In this document: piece after piece, positions 15,906 to 22,662 of the stretch
Position numbering within the stretch: the stretch's first letter is position 1
Layout: each line of letters opens with the position of its first letter
DNA from: Lachnospiraceae bacterium
GTDB taxonomy: Bacteria; Bacillota; Clostridia; Lachnospirales; Lachnospiraceae
Direction of reading: 5' to 3'
NCBI GenBank assembly: GCA_031280955.1
Contig: JAITGA010000022.1
Coordinates: forward strand, 1 to 35,211
DNA: 35,211 nt
Notes under the pieces: generated by a model
Database searches by the model: none
What the model was told of the DNA's origin: nothing
Seen by the model: only the letters and a program-made list of their open reading frames with translations
Made by a program: the position numbers and the translations under genes

Positions 15906-17210
15906 ATGAATCTGATAGTATATAACACATACTCCATTACCAACATCAAAGTAGATACTGCTCACGTTGTTCATGCGAAGATATCATTCATGAGAGCAAC
16001 GATATCCTCGCATTTATCACAAGCCGCCGAGTTGGAAGCAATGGCTTCTGTATGTGAGATGCGTTTTGTTGAGCAAGAGCGGATAGCGATAGGAGCAATG
16101 CGGACGGTGTTTCAACATGAAAAGAACGGCAATAGTTATAGCGAGCTGGTTTCCGATGAAAACACTCGTGCTGCCGCTTCTGCCATGTCAAAAAAATTAC
16201 TATCAGAAGCCAAAACCTACCGTGAACAGGCTTCAGAATTACGCATCCACGCTGACAAACTTTGTAATGCTGCCACTACTCTCGATGAAGTTCTCTATAG
16301 AGCGAGCCGCACTCTTGACCGTCACCTTGAACGAGCGAAGCAAATTGATCTAAGATACGCACAAATGTTGCGTGAAGCAACAAACAGAACAATCAACTTC
16401 ACTTCTCATTTGCGAGTCCTCCATGATAGTATTGATGATACCTTCGCTTTCACCCCCTTTCGTGCAACCGATTTTTTCAACAGACTCGGTAAAGGAATAG
16501 GCTCTTTCGGTGTATCAACAGATCTGACGATAGATTATATGCGTATTTCGCTTGCAAAATCATTGAATATATCTATCCAGGAAGCAGACAAGATCTATGT
16601 AACTGAACTGGAGAAGTACACTTTGGTCAAGGGTATTATGAATAAAGATAAAGGAACAAGGTTTTTAACTTCAAACGTAAAGGAAAAAAAGTTTCCCTAT
16701 GTAACTAAAATTATTAACTCCAAAAAAATACAGGGTACGCTTAAAAAAGCCGGCGGGATTGCCATTTTGGCCGGCGGAGCAGTTATTGTGGCTGAGGAAC
16801 TATTTGCTGAAAATGAGGAGGTAGCTATTCCCAGACGAGTAGGACATGCCGGAGTGGAGCTTTGGGTTTACTCCGCAACTGTATTGGCAGGAATGAAAAC
16901 CGGAGCGATAGTAGGTGCCGCAGTTGGCTCAATAGTTCCAGGCGCAGGCACAGCGGTAGGTGTGATAGTAGGTGCTGTGGTTGGGATTGCAGTTAGTGTA
17001 ATTGCAATATATCTGGTTGATAACGTACCCAATTGGATAAAAGTAAATGAAGATCAAACACTAAGGGAATGGACAAAGGAGAAGGCAGGTGATGTAACGG
17101 AAGGAATAGCAGACGGGGTGGTGCAATTATTTGATGATATGAAGTTTCGAGTTGGTGATGCGTTCAAAGGAATATCCACATTCATGGGTACTCCATGTGT
17201 GTTAGAATGA
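15906..17210 (+). CDS. LXG-like type VII secretion effector with glycine-zipper membrane segment
   Basis: A 434-residue protein. Residues 1-190 are long helices beginning with IKVDTAHVVHAK, like the start of LXG domains, which act as the export region for type VII toxins. After a linker, residues of about 275-375 are strongly hydrophobic and glycine-rich, with two glycine zippers, GAIVGAAVG and GVIVGAVVG, in a likely membrane-inserting hairpin. A polar helical tail of about 60 residues ends in a cysteine (TPCVLE). No nuclease, lipase or other enzyme motif is visible. Glycine-zipper C-termini occur in the pore-forming LXG toxin TelE of streptococci, so pore formation is a reasonable guess. A structural secreted protein is the alternative. 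AGAGG lies five bases before the start. Confidence 0.6.
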   Translation: MNLIVYNTYSITNIKVDTAHVVHAKISFMRATISSHLSQAAELEAMASVCEMRFVEQERIAIGAMRTVFQHEKNGNSYSELVSDENTRAAASAMSKKLLSEAKTYREQASELRIHADKLCNAATTLDEVLYRASRTLDRHLERAKQIDLRYAQMLREATNRTINFTSHLRVLHDSIDDTFAFTPFRATDFFNRLGKGIGSFGVSTDLTIDYMRISLAKSLNISIQEADKIYVTELEKYTLVKGIMNKDKGTRFLTSNVKEKKFPYVTKIINSKKIQGTLKKAGGIAILAGGAVIVAEELFAENEEVAIPRRVGHAGVELWVYSATVLAGMKTGAIVGAAVGSIVPGAGTAVGVIVGAVVGIAVSVIAIYLVDNVPNWIKVNEDQTLREWTKEKAGDVTEGIADGVVQLFDDMKFRVGDAFKGISTFMGTPCVLE

Positions 17211-17220
17211 GGGTGATACT

Positions 17221-17997
17221 ATGAAATTTTCGTTTACTGTTGAAGAACTCTATGTGTTCAACAAATACGCAAAATCCGTTTCAATTAAAAGCAACTTAAA
17301 AAAAATTGATGCAAAGCTTAATGAAAGAATAAGTGAGTATAAAGAAATGGCAGCAATAAACTCATTGATTGAGAAAAATGTTTTACAGAAAAAGGGAGAT
17401 AAGTATATTCTCTCAGATATAATTCGCCCTTATGCCAAGACTCTAGATTATGCTAAGCATGGTGTTTGTGAACTTACCTATGTCAATGATGGAATCGAGC
17501 TTGAGATAACGAAAATATGCACGATAAAGAAAAAAACCATTGGTTTATACTATAGTGATGATTTAATAAATTTAGAGTTTTATAATAGAAGCTCGCTAAA
17601 CGATGTATTAATAGATTTACTAGGAATAAAACATTGTCGCATGAGCACTGAACTACCCCCGTTTGTCATTACCTTGTATAATGATAAGGTAGAAGATTTC
17701 ATAAAAGAATATGAGGTGGATAAGGAGACTGCAATAAATAAACATCACAAGAAATTAGGACTTCCGGCAGATAGACTGAGTACTCTCGCTTCGATTGTTG
17801 TCGATTACGAAAGCGATCAATGGTTTTTATATAGTATAAGAGACATATACATATTTTTTCAATTTCATTATAAAGACAATACAGTAATTGTGAAAAGGAA
17901 CATATGGGCGGCGTATGATTCTTCGCTATCAAAAGTGGTTTTTGCCCATTTGAGCGCAGATAAGCTGATCGAGTGGATGTTTAAGTATAAATGGTAA
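17221..17997 (+). CDS. Possible DUF5081/EspG-like type VII secretion accessory protein
   Basis: A 258-residue protein without signal peptide or membrane segment and with many K, I and Y residues. It opens FSFTVEELYVFNKYAK and then has an ENVLQKKGDKYILSD segment resembling a small winged-helix-like unit, followed by beta strands. The layout recalls the DUF5081 proteins found in Listeria and other Firmicutes ESX loci, thought to resemble the mycobacterial EspG chaperone. This is recall of pattern, not a search. A role as immunity protein against the upstream effector cannot be excluded, although it lacks the membrane segments expected for immunity to a pore former. GAGGGTG precedes the start, and base composition is AT-rich. 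Confidence 0.45.
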   Translation: MKFSFTVEELYVFNKYAKSVSIKSNLKKIDAKLNERISEYKEMAAINSLIEKNVLQKKGDKYILSDIIRPYAKTLDYAKHGVCELTYVNDGIELEITKICTIKKKTIGLYYSDDLINLEFYNRSSLNDVLIDLLGIKHCRMSTELPPFVITLYNDKVEDFIKEYEVDKETAINKHHKKLGLPADRLSTLASIVVDYESDQWFLYSIRDIYIFFQFHYKDNTVIVKRNIWAAYDSSLSKVVFAHLSADKLIEWMFKYKW

Positions 17998-18013
17998 ACC
18001 AAAGGAGGGTGAT

Positions 18014-18277
18014 ATGTCGTTATTACCATTGGGGAGTGTAGTAGTACTGAATAATGGTGAAAAGAAGTTGATGATTTATGGAAGAATGCAAATGGAAGTA
18101 GCTACACAGGTAATGTATGATTATTCCTCTTGCTTATATCCCGAGGGATACATTAATGAGGAATATAACTATTTGTTTAATCACGATGATATTGAAGAAA
18201 TCATATTCAGAGGTTATAGTGATGCTGATGAAGAAGTGTTTCTTGATTATTTGTCCAATTTTGTGATTGAAGAGTAG
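18014..18277 (+). CDS. DUF4176 domain protein of the type VII secretion cassette
   Basis: An 87-residue protein that spans the whole DUF4176 domain. Diagnostic stretches are LLPLGSVVVLNNGEKKLMIY, YDYSSCLYPEG and YLFNHDDIEEIIFRGYSD. DUF4176 genes are found almost only next to LXG effectors and ESX/Yuk secretion genes in Firmicutes, where they are reported or proposed to help effector export. This is the firmest anchor for calling 15099-18277 a type VII cassette. A very strong GGAGGGTGAT ribosome binding site precedes it. No EssC, YukD, EsaA or EssB gene is in the window, so the core machine must be elsewhere. Confidence 0.82.
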   Translation: MSLLPLGSVVVLNNGEKKLMIYGRMQMEVATQVMYDYSSCLYPEGYINEEYNYLFNHDDIEEIIFRGYSDADEEVFLDYLSNFVIEE

Positions 18278-18301
18278 AGATGAAAATATAACAGATATAG
18301 A

Positions 18302-18330
18302 TTGTCTCTTGTACTGGTACAGAGTTAAAT
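18302..18330 (+). promoter_or_regulatory. Candidate promoter with palindrome in the spacer, for yqeG-aro operon
   Basis: TTGTCT (18302-18307), 17 bases and TTAAAT (18325-18330) form a moderate promoter 34 bases before yqeG. The spacer holds a perfect inverted repeat TGTAC-TG-GTACA (18310-18321). A protein bound there would block RNA polymerase, so it is a candidate operator. Confidence 0.42.
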
Positions 18331-18363
18331 AACCAACCCGCAAAACCCACCAAGGAGCTTCTG

Positions 18364-18879
18364 ATGGCGTGGCTTGATTGCTTTTTCCCTCAATATCGTG
18401 TAAAGTCTGCGGCGGCGATACCGTATCAAAAGCTCTGGCAGGATGGATACCGAGGGGTTATCTTCGACATTGACAATACCCTTGTCGAGCATGGCGCAGC
18501 TGCTGATGAACAGGCACGGCAGCTGTTTGATGAGCTTAGGAGTATCGGTCTTCAAACAATGATTCTATCCAACAATCGCCGCGAGCGGGTAGCGAGCTTT
18601 GCCCTTGATGTCAGCAGCGGTTATATCGCCAAGGCCGACAAACCAAAGGTAAAGGGATATGACGAGGCAATGGCAGTAATGGCAACCACAAAGGAAACTA
18701 CTTTTTTCGTCGGCGATCAGTTGCTGACTGATATCTGGGGGGCTAACCGTGCCGGGATTAGGTCATATCTGGTTGAGCCGATAGGAAAAGAGGTGGAAAT
18801 CCAGATTATCCTGAAACGTTGGCTGGAAAAAGTATTGTGGCGATTTCATCGTGACGATAGGAGAACTGATGACGGTTAG
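18364..18879 (+). CDS. yqeG: YqeG family HAD-IIIA phosphatase
   Basis: A 171-residue HAD-superfamily phosphatase. The nucleophile motif FDIDNTL has Asp35 and Asp37, motif II is LSNN, and motif IV is FVGDQLLTDIWGAN. The family is widespread in Firmicutes and commonly sits beside aroE and other shikimate or ribosome-assembly genes. Its substrate is uncertain; phosphatidylglycerophosphate phosphatase activity is known for related eukaryotic and cyanobacterial GEP4-like members. AAGGAG lies before the start at 18364. The 3' end overlaps aroE by 11 bases, making it the first gene of a tightly packed operon. Confidence 0.88.
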   Translation: MAWLDCFFPQYRVKSAAAIPYQKLWQDGYRGVIFDIDNTLVEHGAAADEQARQLFDELRSIGLQTMILSNNRRERVASFALDVSSGYIAKADKPKVKGYDEAMAVMATTKETTFFVGDQLLTDIWGANRAGIRSYLVEPIGKEVEIQIILKRWLEKVLWRFHRDDRRTDDG

Positions 18880-19726
18880 TGCAAATACGAAGCTCTATGG
18901 CTTAATCGGTAATCCGACCGCTCATTCACTATCGCCGCTTTTATTTAGTAGCTTGGCAGAATTGATGGGGCATAATCTGTTATATACTACATTTACTGTG
19001 GCGGTCGGTGATGATGCGCTGGCAAAAGCGGTGGCGGGTGGATATGAACTTGGGATTGGCGGTTTCAATATTACTGCTCCTTTCAAGGAAAAGGTGATAC
19101 CGTATCTGGCGGAAATGGACGAAGCCGCTGTCCAAATCGGGGCAGTAAACACACTTTTGCGCGGCGAACATGGTTTCATCGGCTACAACACCGACCATAT
19201 CGGATTGTGGCGGGCGTTGAAGGCGGCAGAGATAGAATTAGAGGATGCCAAAGTCCTGTTAATGGGTGCGGGGGGAGCTGCACGAGCGGCGGCATATGCT
19301 TGTGGGGACAAAGGGGCAAATACGGTTTTGGTCTTTAACCGCAGCAACAAAAGAGCCGCACGGCTTGTAAATGACATGAACGGTTATTTTGGCGGCAATC
19401 GCTTCAAGATAGTCACTGATTTAGATGATGAACAGCTTGGGCAAAGTGATCTGGTGGCAATTAAATGCACTTCCCCGGCGGCAGATTCATGGCTGGAGAT
19501 GGTCATTAACCCGCAAATATATGAACGAATAACGGCGGCGATGGATATAAATTATCACAGTGAAGAAATGTTTTTTTTGAAAACGGTGGTCAAAGCCGGT
19601 GGTAAGGCGTATAATGGACTAATGATGTTGCTTCATCAGGGGATTGCTGCCTATGAATTGTGGCATCATGTTGACGTGCCTTGTGAGATAAAAGATAAGA
19701 TTGCCGCTAGATTGGCGGCAGTATGA
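18869..19726 (+). CDS. aroE: Shikimate dehydrogenase
   Basis: Reduces 3-dehydroshikimate to shikimate with NADPH in the aromatic amino acid pathway. The 285-residue product has the substrate loop NPTAHSLSP, the catalytic lysine block NITAPFKEKV, the NADP loop GAGGAARAAAY and the C-terminal YNGLMMLLHQGIAAYELW. The usual NATPVGM segment is diverged (KCTSPAADSW), but the catalytic Lys and Asp regions are present. ATG at 18869 is preferred over the upstream GTG at 18851 because GGAG lies five bases before it and the family begins nearby. It overlaps yqeG before it and aroK after it. Confidence 0.9.
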   Translation: MTVSANTKLYGLIGNPTAHSLSPLLFSSLAELMGHNLLYTTFTVAVGDDALAKAVAGGYELGIGGFNITAPFKEKVIPYLAEMDEAAVQIGAVNTLLRGEHGFIGYNTDHIGLWRALKAAEIELEDAKVLLMGAGGAARAAAYACGDKGANTVLVFNRSNKRAARLVNDMNGYFGGNRFKIVTDLDDEQLGQSDLVAIKCTSPAADSWLEMVINPQIYERITAAMDINYHSEEMFFLKTVVKAGGKAYNGLMMLLHQGIAAYELWHHVDVPCEIKDKIAARLAAV

Positions 19727-20331
19727 AGCGCAGTATCGTTTTGATTGGCATGATGGGAAGCGGCAAAACGACTGTTGGTATGATTTTGGCTAAACAGCGA
19801 GGATGGACGTTTGTTGATACTGACAGTTTGGTCGAGCAAGATAGAGGTCAGTCGATAGCCGAGATTATCGCCGCTGATGGTGAGCAGTGCTTCCGTGATA
19901 TTGAGTCAAGTTGTTTAGAGGGTTTAGCTGAGAAGCAGCAGGGATTCACGGTGGTAGCGACAGGCGGAGGACTACCGCTAAAGAAAACGAACCGTGCCAC
20001 GCTGAAACTTTTGGGGGATGTCATCTACCTAGCGGCAACACCGGCAACGATTTGGCAGCGACTAAAGCAAAGTGTGGGTGACAAGACAGCGGTGAACGAG
20101 AGCCATCCTGATAGTGAAGCCATGAGTTTGGCGGCGATAAGGTTACGTCCCCTGCTCGATGTGGCGCAGCCGTATCATCAGATAGAAAGGCTTATCACGG
20201 AGCGGGATGGTATTTACCGAGAAACAGCTGATATAGTTATTACTACCGATGATAAGACGGCAGAACAAGTTGTTGCTGAGATAGATTTATTCGGGGGAGC
20301 AATATACACACGAAAGGAGCAAGTGCTATGA
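19723..20331 (+). CDS. aroK: Shikimate kinase
   Basis: Phosphorylates shikimate at the 3-hydroxyl with ATP. The 202-residue product is slightly longer than the usual 170. It has Walker A GMMGSGKT (residues 9-16), the shikimate-binding DTDS, FRDIE with its conserved arginine, the GGG loop (VATGGGLPL) and a C-terminal RLRPLL segment. Between the lid region and that segment is a longer insertion (VGDKTAVNESHPDSEAMSL). The ATG overlaps the aroE stop in the four-base ATGA arrangement, and its own stop overlaps the aroQ start in the same way, indicating translational coupling. Confidence 0.92.
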   Translation: MKRSIVLIGMMGSGKTTVGMILAKQRGWTFVDTDSLVEQDRGQSIAEIIAADGEQCFRDIESSCLEGLAEKQQGFTVVATGGGLPLKKTNRATLKLLGDVIYLAATPATIWQRLKQSVGDKTAVNESHPDSEAMSLAAIRLRPLLDVAQPYHQIERLITERDGIYRETADIVITTDDKTAEQVVAEIDLFGGAIYTRKEQVL

Positions 20332-20753
20332 AAATCCTGATAATCAACGGGCCGAACCTCAACTTCCTCGGCATCCGTGAAAAGGACATCTATGGTTCCC
20401 ATGATTACCAACACCTTTTGGGTTTGATTGGGAAAAAGGGTGAGGAGAAAGGCGTAGAGATTGAAGTATTTCAATCAAATCATGAGGGGGCGATTATCGA
20501 CCGCATCCAAGATGCCTATTATGATGGTTCAGATGCGATTATCATCAATCCCGGGGCATTTGCTCATTACAGCTATGCTATTTATGATGCTTTGGCTTCG
20601 GTGACGATGCCCAAGGTCGAGGTGCATATCTCCGATATCATGAAACGCGAGCCATTCCGCCGTGTCTTCGTTACTGCTCCGGCATGTAACTACCAGATAT
20701 ATGGGCAAGGGCTCGACAGTTACATGGAAGCGATTGATTATCTGGTCAAATAG
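20328..20753 (+). CDS. aroQ: 3-dehydroquinate dehydratase, type II
   Basis: Catalyses reversible dehydration of 3-dehydroquinate to 3-dehydroshikimate; type II enzymes are small dodecamers. The 141-residue product carries NGPNLNFLGIRE with the catalytic arginine, IYG with the catalytic tyrosine, QSNHEGAIIDRI, NPGAFAHYS with the catalytic histidine and VEVHISDIMKREPFR. The last quarter is somewhat diverged from the norm. It stands third in a run aroE-aroK-aroQ, each gene supplying one shikimate step. The remaining aro genes are not in the window. Confidence 0.93.
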   Translation: MKILIINGPNLNFLGIREKDIYGSHDYQHLLGLIGKKGEEKGVEIEVFQSNHEGAIIDRIQDAYYDGSDAIIINPGAFAHYSYAIYDALASVTMPKVEVHISDIMKREPFRRVFVTAPACNYQIYGQGLDSYMEAIDYLVK

Positions 20754-20761
20754 GGGGAGTA

Positions 20762-21751
20762 ATGTTAAACGAGCAAACGATACTTATTACCGGGGGCACA
20801 GGTTCATTCGGCAAGAGTTTCACCAGATATTTGCTGTCTAATTGCCGTCCCCGCAAAATCATCATTTATTCGCGTGATGAATACAAGCATTATCTCATGG
20901 CAGAGGAATTTGCCGATCATCGTGATTTACTTCGCTTTTTTATCGGTGATGTCCGAGATGGGGAGCGGCTCAAAAGGGCTTTTCACGGTGTTGATTATGT
21001 GGTACATGCTGCTGCCATGAAGCAGGTGGTGGCGAGTGAATATAATCCCAATGAGGCAATCAAGACGAATATCAACGGCGCGCAAAATGTTATCGAAGCA
21101 GCTCTTGACAGCGAAGTGAAGCGAGTGGTTGCCCTTTCGACGGACAAAGCCGTCAATCCCGTGAATCTCTACGGGGGTACGAAATTGGTCTCGGACAAAC
21201 TCTTTGTCGCTGCCAACGCTTATGCAGGAAAGAGGGATATCAATTTCTCAATTGTTCGTTACGGCAATGTTGCCGGAAGTCGTGGTTCAGTCATTCCCCT
21301 CTTTGCCAATCTAATAAAAGAAGGAAAAAAGGAACTGCCGATTACCGATCGGCGGATGACCCGTTTTTGGATTAGCATGGAGCAAGGAGTTTCACTGGTA
21401 GTAAAAGCGATGCACGAAGCAACGGGCGGGGAAATTTATATCAGTAAGATTCCCTCATTTAAGGTGACAGATTTGGCGGAGGCGATGCTGCCCGGTTGCG
21501 AAATGCCGGAGATAGGCATCCGTTCAGGGGAAAAAATCCATGAAGTGATGGTAACAGCTGAGGATATCGCCTATGAGTACGATCAACATTACATAATTTA
21601 TCCGCAAATAACATGGAACAACAAGCAAAAGATAGATACCCAAGGGACGAAAGCGGCTGATGGCTTCGTCTACAGCTCAGAAACGAATAATGAGTGGTTG
21701 GGAGTAGAACAACTGCGTGAGATGGTCAAAACGGTGAAGCTTGAAGTTTGA
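20762..21751 (+). CDS. pseB: UDP-N-acetylglucosamine 4,6-dehydratase (inverting), PseB-like
   Basis: An extended SDR that converts UDP-GlcNAc to a 4-keto-6-deoxy-L-hexose, the first step to pseudaminic acid and some other modified sugars. The 329-residue product starts ILITGGTGSFGKSF (NADP motif). It then has HAAAMKQVVASEYNP, with the Met-Lys pair that replaces the usual catalytic residues in this subfamily, STDKAVNPVNLYGGTK (YxxxK) and RYGNVAGSRGSV. The other pse genes (aminotransferase, PseG/H/I/F) are absent, so the product may feed a capsule, S-layer or glycan pathway elsewhere. It begins nine bases after aroQ, behind a GGGGG site, and probably shares its transcript. Confidence 0.88.
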   Translation: MLNEQTILITGGTGSFGKSFTRYLLSNCRPRKIIIYSRDEYKHYLMAEEFADHRDLLRFFIGDVRDGERLKRAFHGVDYVVHAAAMKQVVASEYNPNEAIKTNINGAQNVIEAALDSEVKRVVALSTDKAVNPVNLYGGTKLVSDKLFVAANAYAGKRDINFSIVRYGNVAGSRGSVIPLFANLIKEGKKELPITDRRMTRFWISMEQGVSLVVKAMHEATGGEIYISKIPSFKVTDLAEAMLPGCEMPEIGIRSGEKIHEVMVTAEDIAYEYDQHYIIYPQITWNNKQKIDTQGTKAADGFVYSSETNNEWLGVEQLREMVKTVKLEV

Positions 21752-21763
21752 AAAGGAGAAAAG

Positions 21764-22321
21764 ATGATATCAGCAAGTGATTTTCGCAATGGTCTTACGA
21801 TTGAATATGAAAATAGTGTCTATCAGATTCTTGAGTTTCAACACGTAAAACCGGGTAAGGGAGCGGCTTTCGTGAGGACGAAGCTCAAGAACATCATCAG
21901 CGGCGGTGCAGTCGAGAAGTCATTTCGCCCTAACGAGCGTTTCCCGCAGGCACGTATTGACCGTAAAGATATGCAGTACCTATATGCCGATGGTGAATTG
22001 TTCCATTTCATGGATGAGGAAACTTATGAGCAGTTGAGCCTTACCAAGGAGCAAATCGGTGATGCCCTAAAATTTGTCAAGGAAAATGACACGGTCAAAA
22101 TCTGTCTTCACAGCGGAAATGTGTTTGCGGTAGAACCACCAATGCATGTAGAGCTTGAAGTAATCGATACTGAACCCGGCTTTAAGGGTGATACTGCCAC
22201 GGGGGCAACCAAGCCGTGTACGGTAGAGACGGGAGCGACGGTAAATGTTCCCTTGTTCGTTGAACAGGGTACGGTCATCAAAATTGACACTAGGACGGGA
22301 GAGTATTTGTCACGAGCATGA
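21764..22321 (+). CDS. efp: Elongation factor P
   Basis: EF-P relieves ribosome stalling at consecutive prolines. The 185-residue product has the three-domain tRNA-mimic length and the family ends LVRTKLKN-like ([13 protein letters not shown]) and C-terminal [17 protein letters not shown]. Lys32 in [10 protein letters not shown] is the position that is modified in many bacteria (in Bacillus subtilis Lys32 is modified). No modification gene is visible here. AAAAGGAG precedes the start, 12 bases after pseB. It is the last gene of the run beginning with yqeG. Confidence 0.95.
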   Translation: MISASDFRNGLTIEYENSVYQILEFQHVKPGKGAAFVRTKLKNIISGGAVEKSFRPNERFPQARIDRKDMQYLYADGELFHFMDEETYEQLSLTKEQIGDALKFVKENDTVKICLHSGNVFAVEPPMHVELEVIDTEPGFKGDTATGATKPCTVETGATVNVPLFVEQGTVIKIDTRTGEYLSRA

Positions 22322-22332
22322 GTTAGAGTAAC

Positions 22333-22364
22333 GGAGCATTATTTTTGCTCCCGAAATGCTCTTT
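22333..22364 (+). terminator. Weak candidate terminator hairpins after efp
   Basis: Two mutually exclusive hairpins can form: GGAGC (22333-22337) with GCTCC (22347-22351), and GAGCATT (22334-22340) with AATGCTC (22355-22361) followed by only three Ts. Neither has a strong T-tract. They separate efp from the tRNA promoter. Confidence 0.3.
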
Positions 22365-22378
22365 GAAACCGAAACCCT

Positions 22379-22407
22379 TTGACAATACTAGGGAAATGTG
22401 TTATTAT
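22379..22407 (+). promoter_or_regulatory. Promoter of the tRNA-Arg gene
   Basis: A perfect TTGACA (22379-22384), a 17-base spacer and TATTAT (22402-22407) give a strong sigma-A promoter. The predicted start is near 22414, 28 bases before the tRNA. The downstream SH3b gene may share this transcript. Confidence 0.8.
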
Positions 22408-22441
22408 CAATGACGGTGTAACAATTTTGTAACATTTAGCG

Positions 22442-22513
22442 GCACTCGTAGTATAATGGATAAAATAGAGGCCTCCGACGCCTTAGATGTAGGTTCGATT
22501 CCTACCGGGTGCA
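22442..22513 (+). tRNA. tRNA-Arg(CCG)
   Basis: The 72-base cloverleaf has acceptor arms GCACTCG and CGGGTGC with discriminator A. The anticodon stem GAGGC/GCCTT holds the loop CTCCGAC (anticodon CCG, reading CGG), and the T arm is GTAGG-TTCGATT-CCTAC. The D stem (GTAT with AAAT) is weak, with one A-A mismatch. CCA is not encoded and must be added after transcription. Confidence 0.9.
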
Positions 22514-22662
22514 GACACGTGGGTTTCCGGTAATAGAACTCAGGTGAAGTGGACTTGGCTTTGCAAGTTCATTATTTGGTAATCGTGGATTAGGGAAGTA
22601 ATATTTCCAGAGGAATTATTGCTTTTCCGAAGAGGTAAATATAAGTTTACAAGAGGAAAGAT
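22514..22662 (+). other. Structured leader between tRNA-Arg and the SH3b gene
   Basis: Two hairpins can be drawn: TGGACTTG (about 22549-22556) with CAAGTTCA just downstream, and GGAAGTAATA (about 22594-22603) with TATTGCTTTTCC. No T-run follows either and no separate promoter is evident, so the region may be a processed spacer or 5' leader. AGAGGAAAG near the end is the ribosome binding site for the gene at 22663. Confidence 0.35.

Noticed and set aside
18851..18868. Upstream GTG start for aroE
   Set aside because: It lacks a ribosome binding site at proper spacing and would add six residues before the family start; ATG 18869 has GGAG five bases upstream.
22333..22361. A riboswitch-like pair of alternative hairpins after efp
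   Set aside because: The two hairpins are short and lie between genes with their own signals; no aptamer motif is recognisable. Kept only as a weak terminator.
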